Shown one piece after another: positions 57,001 through 64,000 of a stretch of 64,000 bases of DNA. The notes below the pieces were generated by a model. That model had not been told where the DNA came from. It did no database searches and saw only the letters and a list, made by a program, of their open reading frames with translations. The stretch's first letter is position 1. Every line of letters begins with the position of its first letter. The translations under genes were made by a program, and so were the position numbers. This DNA comes from Tigriopus japonicus (Eukaryota; Arthropoda; Copepoda; Harpacticoida; Harpacticidae), in contig CM021317.1 in assembly GCA_010645155.1 (NCBI GenBank), forward strand, positions 4,877,101-4,941,100. The letters are read 5' to 3'.

Positions 57001-57339
57001 GTGCAGGAATTTGCAAAATTTATTCGAGGTATTGAGACTTGGACATCAATACACGCTGTAGATGTTTTAATTTGCGAAGAGGGTAAGAATTTTGGTCCGA
57101 AAACAAGTAATTTGAGCCTTCAAGTTGAAGTTGAGTTGGTGGCACTGAAAACTCGAAACACGTCAGAATGATAATGAAGAGGCAATTTTTTGTTCAAGAA
57201 TAATTTGATTTGATTGGTTTATTATTCGAGGTTTAGGCACTATGACAATAAGAGGGTTTTGATTACTTGCCACCTCAGGTTTCTCATAGGCCCTGAGGCC
57301 TGTTTTCATTGGTAACCCTTTCCCTCTTGTAGCTTAGAG
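57001..57339. other. Intergenic region, no feature seen
   Basis: Between the LINE fragment and the exon-like repeat copy. No supported feature. Confidence 0.4.
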
Positions 57340-57480
57340 GAGTATAGAGAGGCCATTGTTGTCATTTTGACTGGCTTGTTTGCAACTGATACTGGCCAAA
57401 GTTGCCCATAAGTTTCGTGAAAAAGCAAATATTTCCGACGAATATCGTAAAATACTTGCCCAAACAAGTGGAAGATCATG
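57340..57480 (+). pseudogene. Frameshifted copy of the exon-like segment at 41583-41735
   Basis: Reads AIVVILTGLFATDTG and then, after a 1-nt shift, KVAHKFREKANISDEYRKIL, clearly homologous to the 41.6-kb segment. The frameshift and loss of the donor site indicate a dead duplicate. It lies just outside the left terminus of the transposon at 57597. Confidence 0.45.
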
Positions 57481-57596
57481 CATGGTACAAACGGAAGTAC
57501 GAGAGACATATTCTCAATGCTAAATCCTAATATGTGCAAATAAATGGTTACAAATTGTAGAAAATCAACTACATTGAGCACCTTAGTGTAACTTGG

Positions 57597-60500
57597 CACG
57601 GTGTTTCATTCGATGTTTATAGTTAGATTGAAATTCCTAAGACTTTTTTTGCAAGCATTGTAACTTGTTTAGTCCGTAGCGTATACGCAAGGTATTGTTT
57701 AAATAGGTCATGGGCAATATAAGTGAAATCTTTGCATTTGTAAATCCATGTAGTTTTGAAGAGGAGTTTTGAATTTTGGCGCCTTTCTTTTTCTAGTCTC
57801 TTCCACTTTTGGACAGTGTAACGAAAAATCTAAACGCTTGTGTAGTATAAGTTGCGCAATTTTCTTCATTAATCACACCAAGCATTAGTTTGAGAAGCAT
57901 TCTTGCATTCTTGAAACTCCGAAGGTTATGTTCAAGTATCTTTTAAGACGTCTTAAAATTGAGTTATAGTTTTCGTCATTCCTTTAAAAGTAGTAAATTG
58001 AATTGTCACCTTAGTTAGTTTGGGATGCCATCGAGGGAGTTCTTCATTCCCATTTGTTGTTGATCACTGTTGATAAAAGCCGTCTTGTGATTTTCAAGGG
58101 TAAAATCTAAAAACATAAAGTTGCTTTAATGTCTTTTGAATTAAGCCTGCAAATTTTCAGGGATGAATCGACACGATAAGACCAGAGAGAGTCTCTGCTT
58201 ACTTTGCATGTCGAAAGGGACTGTGGTAATCAAGCCAAATTCGAAACACGAAAGACTCGTAAATGATTTCGTAATTGAAGGCTATCAGTCCAATGAACGG
58301 CGATTACCTTGTGGGTTGTGTGATTCGTGCAGAAAAAAGCTGGAAAAGTTTGCAAAAGGAGACTTTTCTGCGTATTTACCAGAATTTCCAGATTATTCTG
58401 GGATGGTGAAATTTCGATCAAGATCCCAGATACTTAAACCCACAGGTACTCCATGTTCATGTTTCCTCTGTTCAATTTTCAAGAATTCTTCAAAATACTT
58501 GAAAACGTGGCAAGAAACGTGCCTCAAAGTTACATCCAGGACAAAGACACCAATCAAATTACACGTCATTTGAAACAGATCTTGACAAATCAAAGATTAC
58601 TTCTATCCCCAAGGCAACATCTCTGTGCTTGATTTGTTTTGCAAGGTTGTATTCAGGATGCAATCATGTATGCACCAAGAAGAATGCCGTTGATAATCTG
58701 ATTGATTTAGTTCCTGAAAAACTCATTGAGCAGACAGCTTCTCGTGTACTTGCTGATCGACTTGATGGTGATGGAAAGGTAGAGTTGTCGACATTTGGGA
58801 AGAAAACAGTCTTTCAAAAAGTGTCAGGTGTAAGGGTATCTTCAAAGTCATCCACAGTGAGTGCCGAAATGGTAAAGGAAATGTCAAAAGCTGCGGATTT
58901 ATCTCAAAATCAAAGTCTGAAAGTGACTGAAGTGCTACGCAAGGCTGTCAAAGTTGAGCCATTTGTGAGGAAACATCTTTCTCAAGTTATCAAAAAACAC
59001 GCGGAATACTTCAAAGTGGAGCCTTTGGAAACCAATGAGTGCCTGGTTCCATTCGTATTTTGTCATGATTTGAAAGGTTTCCTCAATTCCATTCTTGAGG
59101 AACGTGGTTTACAATACGAGGATGTGATCTATCGAATTTCGATTGATGAAGGTCATGATCACCTAAAAGTGAGTGGTGCCCTGGTTCTCAAAGATCAGTC
59201 GCTTGAAAATCCAAAGGATCTGTCAACTGGTGTTCGACGCATACACCTTCTTGCACTTTCCCCTGTCAAGGAAACTTACGAGACGTTAAAAATAATCCTT
59301 CAGAAATTAAAGCTCCACACGATTCCACCACAACTTCACGTTGTTTTTACCCAAGATTTGAAGTGTTTGAATATCGTTTTGGGACTTGGAAGTCATCGAA
59401 GTCGCTTTGCTTGCGCATATTGTCTTTGGGTGACGGGTTCATGGAAAGAAAAGTGCGAGATGCGCACAATTGACTCCATTCGCCGTGATTATTCCGAGTT
59501 TGTTAAGCATGGTAATGATGAGAAAAGAGCAAAAGAATTCAACAGCGTTAAGCAAGATCCGATTCTTCCAACTCCACAGAACGTACCAATTATCAAACTT
59601 TGTGCCATTCCAATCTTACACATTTATCTTGGGATTGTTAACAAAACATATTCAGATCTGGAGAAACTTGTGCCAGATGTTCAAGAATGGCCGTCAAGCT
59701 TGAACCTAGTGAGGGAAAGCTACCATGGAAAAACGTTTGAAGGCAATGAATGCAGGACTTTGTTGAAGAATTTGGACGTTCTGAAGTCGCTGCCGAGTGT
59801 TAGGAACCAATGGGTTAAAACAGAGCCCTTTCTCAACGTCTTCATCTCATTTGAAGAGATAATTTCAAGCATTCATAGACCCAGAGTGGATTTGAATCAA
59901 TTGAAGGTATCGATTGACAAATTTCGAAATAGTTGGCGTGAAACAGGTATGACAGTAACCCCTAAAGCACACGTAGTTTTTGACCATCTTTATGATTTTG
60001 TTGAATTATGTGATGGAAAATCACCGGCAATCTTCAGCGAACAAGCACACGAGTCTCTTCATGCAAAATTTAAAATAACCTGGAGCAAATATAGTGTCAA
60101 AGACGTGAACAATGAGAGGTATTCTTCTCAACTGCTCCGAGCTCTTCTTGATTTTAACGGTAACTATGCTACGTAAGTTGGATGAAATAATGAGATAAGA
60201 TAATGAACCCAAATGCACACATTGTTAATTGTTGAACTGATGATGATCATGATGCTTTATTTAGGTCCTTGAGTCAATCAATATACAGTGAAAGGAGAAA
60301 GAGATCAGCGCATGTATTGCCCCAAAGTCATTGTCCATGTTAACTTTTCAATATAATACAATTCTTTACCCAACTTTTCATGGTTTGTTCCACTTTATTT
60401 TCCAATAATTGACGACAAACAATAGGTACATGACAATTTCCATTGTAACAGTGAATGAATACATAAGAAAGATTTATCAAAAAAAAGTTTCAAATTTGCC

Positions 60501-60616
60501 CGTGAGTTAATTTCATTTTGTCTAATTGTGCTTTCTTTACCCATTGCGAACACAGCTCTATCATCAAAAGTCTTTGGAATTTAAATCTAACTATAAACAT
60601 CGAATGAAACACCGTG
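57597..60616 (+). mobile_element. 3.0-kb cut-and-paste transposon with CACGGTG ends (Chapaev/RAG1-Transib-like)
   Basis: Terminal inverted repeats of about 51 bp with two mismatches (57597-57647 and 60566-60616), beginning CACGGTGTTTCATTCGATGT. The element is flanked on both sides by TTGG (57593-57596, 60617-60620), a 4-bp target duplication. CAC...GTG ends with a 4-bp duplication are as reported for Chapaev elements of the CMC superfamily. CACxxTG ends are also shared by Transib and RAG signal sequences, which give 5-bp duplications. It encodes one transposase-like protein (58163-60176). Near-perfect ends argue for a fairly recent insertion. Confidence 0.88.
58163..60176 (+). pseudogene. RAG1/Chapaev-like DDE transposase, one frameshift
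   Basis: The N-terminal part (58163-58500) has zinc-binding pairs: ESLCLLC, PCGLCDSC, CSCFLC. Near 58500 the frame shifts by one base in a run of A; the next frame continues with a basic RGKKRAS block into SLCLICFARLYSGCNHVC and stays open for 515 codons to the stop at 60174-60176. Candidate catalytic residues, numbered from the codon at 58629, are D173 in RISIDEGHDHLKV, D243 in FTQDLKCLNIVLG and E471 in IFSEQAHESLH. CAYC (262-265) lies just after the second Asp, as in the zinc insert of RAG1-type transposases. The family match is by motif order, not alignment. The shift could be a real mutation or an assembly error, since the rest is intact. Confidence 0.72.
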
Positions 60617-60866
60617 TTGGGAGAAGCAAACTGTAAGCAGGAGCCCAGATACCGAAAAATATAAGTGCTGTAGGGCATGGGCCAAATATCAGATTTTCAC
60701 CTCACGATGTCTAAAAAAGGAAAACGCCAGAACTTTGAGGGATGTTTCGTCAGAGTCAAATAGTGCCGACATGATTCACCCCCCGCACGAGAAGCAGTGT
60801 TTTTCATTACATACAACCGAGTACGAGCTCATGATTACCTCTGTCAAATGTGAAGTTCGGTTCCAG

Positions 60867-61662
60867 GACAACTCGACCCAGCGGACAACTCGACCCAGGA
60901 CAACTCGACCCACCGGACAACTCGACCCAGCGGACAACTCGACCCAGCGGACAACTCGACCCAGGACAACTCGACCCAGGACAACTCGACCCACCGGACA
61001 ACTCGACCCAGCGGACAACTCGACCCAGCGGACAACTCGACCCAGCAGACAACTCGACCCAGCAGACTACTCGACCCAGCAAATAACTCAACCCAGTGGA
61101 TAACTCGACCCAGAGGACAACTTAACCTAATGAACAACTCGAGTCTGAAAACAACTAAACCCACTACAAAAGTCGAGCTTGTGGAAATCTGGAAAAGCAC
61201 AAAACTCAAACTAGTGGTTCAAAATATTCACTTTAATTCAAAAAATCAAATTTGAGGAAGAAACAATCTGCCTTTGGCAGTAGGAAAAATCAGTAAAATA
61301 ATATTCAATAGCAAAAATGCCTTTTGAAAATATGAAGTTATACATATTTATAGATTTTCTGAAAAATGGGGATCTGCCATGCAATTTTGATTACTAGAAG
61401 TTCAATTGATTGGTTAGTTCTGTTTTGTGCCTTTTTGAAGTTGTCCACTAAGTCGAATTTCTGCTGAGTTGAGTTGTTCATTAGGGTAAGTTGTCCACTG
61501 GGTCGAGTTGTCCGCTGGGTCGAGTTGTCCGCTGGGTCGAGTTGTCCGTTGGGTCGAGTTGTCCTGGGTTGGGTTGTCCGTTGGGTCGAGTTGTCTGCTG
61601 GGTCGAGTTGTCCGTTGGGTCGAGTTGTCTTGGGTCGAGTTGTCCGCTGGGTCGACAAGGTC
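60867..61662. mobile_element. Foldback element with minisatellite arms, copy 1
   Basis: The left arm (60867-61135) is a tandem array of GACAACTCGACCCAGCG (17 bp, with 15-bp variants). The right arm (about 61470-61662) is the same array inverted (GGGTCGAGTTGTCCGCT). The ~310-bp middle is unique. Array-type inverted ends are the design of Drosophila FB foldback elements. The right end lacks the CTGG terminus seen in copy 2 and may be truncated. Long frames rich in RTTRPSGQLDPADNSTQ come from the array and are not genes. Confidence 0.88.
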
Positions 61663-62446
61663 GAAAAATGCCCACCCTGTTCGTGAGTGACAGTGCACTG
61701 TGATTGAGTTTGATTGCACAACTTGATGAAGGGAATGCAAGACAAACATGGTTGTTGAAGGGGGTGCAGGGAAAGAGGAGAAAAGGAACAAGGGAGAAGA
61801 AAATAAGGCTGACAATAGAGTCTCACGATTAAAAACGTGGAGTGTTCACAGGATTAAGAGACCCTGTCCATGTATGTAGTAACTTCTTTCACTTTTATGC
61901 AAGTTCTTTCAGTGTCTGGTATTTCTTTTTCATTTCATTCTAGTTCCATTTATTCTAACTTCAAAAGTTGTGTTCTTGTAATGCACCAAAATTGCATTGG
62001 TTTGTCACAATGGTGTCCAAAAGCCCACATGTCTAAATGCTTCCCCAACTCCTTTTTGAATGTCTGAAATTGGTCGCTCTGATTTCGTTGACGGCCCCGC
62101 TTGTCTTCTCCTTTTCCCCTTTTTCTCCTTCCTCATATGTAGAAGGTGACTTGTTTTGAAACTGAAGTTGACATTTTAAACTTGTAATAACTTTAAAATG
62201 AGGCAAAAATCTCGATGTCCTTAAAATTTAAGACTGTTTTTTGAAACAATAATCAACAACTTACTGTTAACTGCTACCAATTTCAAATCACTGGGGATGT
62301 ACGAGAGGCATTCAAACTTAGCAAAGTGAAGAGCGTATTTTCGGAATTTCTTTACCTCTACACTCCAAGAAATACTATAAATGCCGCTGGAGGTCGCTTT
62401 TTTCGACTCTCAAAAAAGAATTGTGGCGAAACAATTCAAGACGGTG
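61663..62446. other. Spacer between the two foldback copies
   Basis: Unique AT-rich DNA with a purine-rich stretch near 61760-61805. No supported gene or RNA. Confidence 0.5.
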
Positions 62447-63195
62447 ACAGGACAACTCGACCCAGGACAACTCGACCCAACGGACAACTCGACCCAGAGG
62501 ACAAGTCGACCCAACGGACAACCCGACCCAGCGGACAACTCGACCCAGTGGACAACTCGACCCAGTGGACAACTTGACCCAGCGGACAACTCAACCCAGC
62601 AGAAACTTGACTCCGTGGACAACTTCAAAAAGGCACAAAAAAGAACTAAACAATCAATTGAACTTCTAATAATCAAAATTGCATGGCAGATCCCCATCTT
62701 TCAGAAAATCTATATAATATTTATAACCTCATATTTTCAAAAGGCATTTTTGCTATTGAATATTATTTTACTGATTTTTCACAGTGCCAAAGGCAGATTG
62801 TTCCTTCATCAAATTGAATTTTTTGAATTGAAGTGAATATTTTGAACCACTAGTTTGAGTTTTGTGCTTTTTCAGATTTCCACAAGCTCAACTTAGTAGT
62901 AGACTTTGTAGTGGGTTTAGTTGTTTTCAGGGTCGAGTTGTTCATTAGGTTAAGTTGTCCACTGGGTCGAGTTATCCCCTGGGGTGAGTTGTCCGCTGGG
63001 TCGAGTTGTCCACTGGGTTGAGTAGTCCACTGGGTCGAGTTGTCCGCTGGGTCGAGTTGTCCACTGGGTCGAGTTGTCCGCTGGGTCGAGTTGTCCTGGG
63101 TTGGGTTGTCCGTTGGGTCGAGTTGTCTGCTGGGTCGAGTTGTCCGTTGGGTCGAGTTGTCTTGGGTCGAGTTGTCCGCTGGGTCGAGTTGTCCT
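62447..63195. mobile_element. Foldback element with minisatellite arms, copy 2 (inverted relative to copy 1)
   Basis: The forward array (62447-62605) and inverted array (62925-63195) flank a middle that is the reverse complement of copy 1's middle (shared ATTGCATGGCAGATCCCCAT, CAAAAGGCATTTTTGCTATT). The terminus CCAGGACAACTCG / CGAGTTGTCCTGG with an outer GGTTCC is shared with copy 1's left end. Within the arms, variant order is also conserved between copies, so they descend from one master copy. Confidence 0.88.
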
Positions 63196-64000
63196 GGAAC
63201 CATTCAAATGCTTTTTGCCACAGCCTCTTGGTGCATCCAAGGAGCAGGGCTGCCAGGTAATCGGAGACAAAAAACGCCAGATGCACCAGTCAAAAACGCC
63301 AGATTCCAGTTTCTTTATTATTCATTAATCCTGGACCAGGTATATCATGTATCAACCTTTCATCGTTAAACTTAGATCATGTTTCAACCTTTCATTGAAA
63401 AACTTAGCTTAGTTGAACTTAATCATTGGATTGGATTCATGCTTTGGGTTGATAAAGTTGAAGACAACACCCTTTTCAACACGTTTGGTCTCAAGTAGAA
63501 TTAACTAATTTTGAACTTACTGATAAGAAATTTGACTCAAACAGCTCAAAATACGACCAAATAAGAAAACAGAAAATTAAGTAAGCAAACCATATTCAAA
63601 ATAACAGATCAGGAGTGTGCAACTTTCAGGCCAGTAAGCCTTCACATGCCCAAAAAGAGTACTTTTGTAAGTAGCAAAAATATTTGTCAATTTTCTATTT
63701 CTAAACCTTTTGGCAAAGTTGTGTTTTCTTTGACATTTCAACGGTTTCCTATGCTACTGTTCTGTATATTTGTGTCATTGCCATTTTACATGCTTTATCA
63801 AAAAAACAATGTTTCATGAAGAAAATAACAAAAATATTTCTTCAAACTTGACTGAAAAAGTCATTCAAAAAGCTTTGTCAGAGACACACAAATCAGATTT
63901 GTTTTGCAATTATTTGCTCTTTTTCAATTTTCCTTGCCATTTGGATTTGTCACTTTAGAAAATTTTACTTTCCCTCCCAGAACGCTTTTTGTTATTTTCC
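63196..64000. other. Intergenic tail of the window
   Basis: AT-rich DNA with a diverged direct duplication near 63345-63410 (GTATCAACCTTTCATCG / GTTTCAACCTTTCATTG). No supported gene. Confidence 0.5.

Noticed and set aside
58446..58492. Short intron in the RAG1-like gene (CACAG|GTACTCC...TTTTCAAG) instead of a frameshift
   Set aside because: Using it removes the CSCFLC zinc motif and leads to a frame that stops at 58627; a one-base frameshift near 58500 joins the two halves with family-like basic residues instead.
60735..63369. Many long frames on both strands rich in QLDPADNSTQRTTRPSG or GSSCPLGRVVRWVE
   Set aside because: They are translations of the 17-bp minisatellite arms; the array has no stops in several frames, so openness carries no information.
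1..64000. Bacterial-style systems (operons, CRISPR arrays, phage)
   Set aside because: Spliced genes, tRNA-derived SINEs and LINEs show nuclear eukaryotic DNA; the tandem arrays at 45.0, 61 and 63 kb lack spacer-repeat structure.

Overview
This is a eukaryotic, almost certainly metazoan, window. Protein-coding genes are split by short GT-AG introns, and the intergenic DNA is AT-rich and full of transposon remnants. The gene set (perlecan, CCBE1, C12orf57, alkaline phosphatase) and the compact introns suit an arthropod, perhaps a crustacean such as a copepod. That placement is inference; nothing in the window proves it. There is one assembly gap at 39495-40390.

1-17.3 kb: the 3' part of a perlecan (HSPG2/trol) gene on the + strand. 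I traced 31 exons whose phases all agree, giving 2625 codons plus a stop. They encode laminin EGF and laminin IV modules, about a dozen Ig domains with repeat-rich linkers, a Ser-Gly/acidic likely glycosaminoglycan attachment linker, an LDL-receptor A domain, and three laminin G domains interleaved with EGF repeats. A complete CCBE1 gene of four coding exons lies antisense inside one perlecan intron. Its stop codon is 13 bp from the perlecan splice donor.

17.3-27.8 kb: a two-exon C12orf57 (protein C10) gene is followed 11 bp later by the ATG of a C2H2 zinc-finger gene, so a dicistronic or alternatively spliced transcript is likely. Convergent to these is a complete nine-exon alkaline phosphatase gene on the - strand, with its catalytic and metal-binding residues intact. 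Its introns hold a 540-bp inverted-repeat element, a LINE tail and a tRNA-derived SINE.

27.8-47.4 kb: two intronless, secreted, galaxin-like dicysteine-repeat genes on the - strand (30787-32391 and 45844-47301) with matching promoters. Between them lie LINE fragments, a hAT-type MITE, tRNA-derived SINEs, AT-rich inverted arrays and the assembly gap.

47.8-55.3 kb: a large interrupted inverted repeat with arms in the order A-B-C-D / D'-C'-B'-A'. A foldback element sits in the left arm and a decayed mariner-type element with intact termini sits near the centre.

55.9-64 kb: a LINE reverse-transcriptase fragment, a 3.0-kb cut-and-paste element with CACGGTG termini and a RAG1/Chapaev-like DDE transposase carrying one frameshift, and two foldback elements in opposite orientation whose arms are 17-bp minisatellite arrays.
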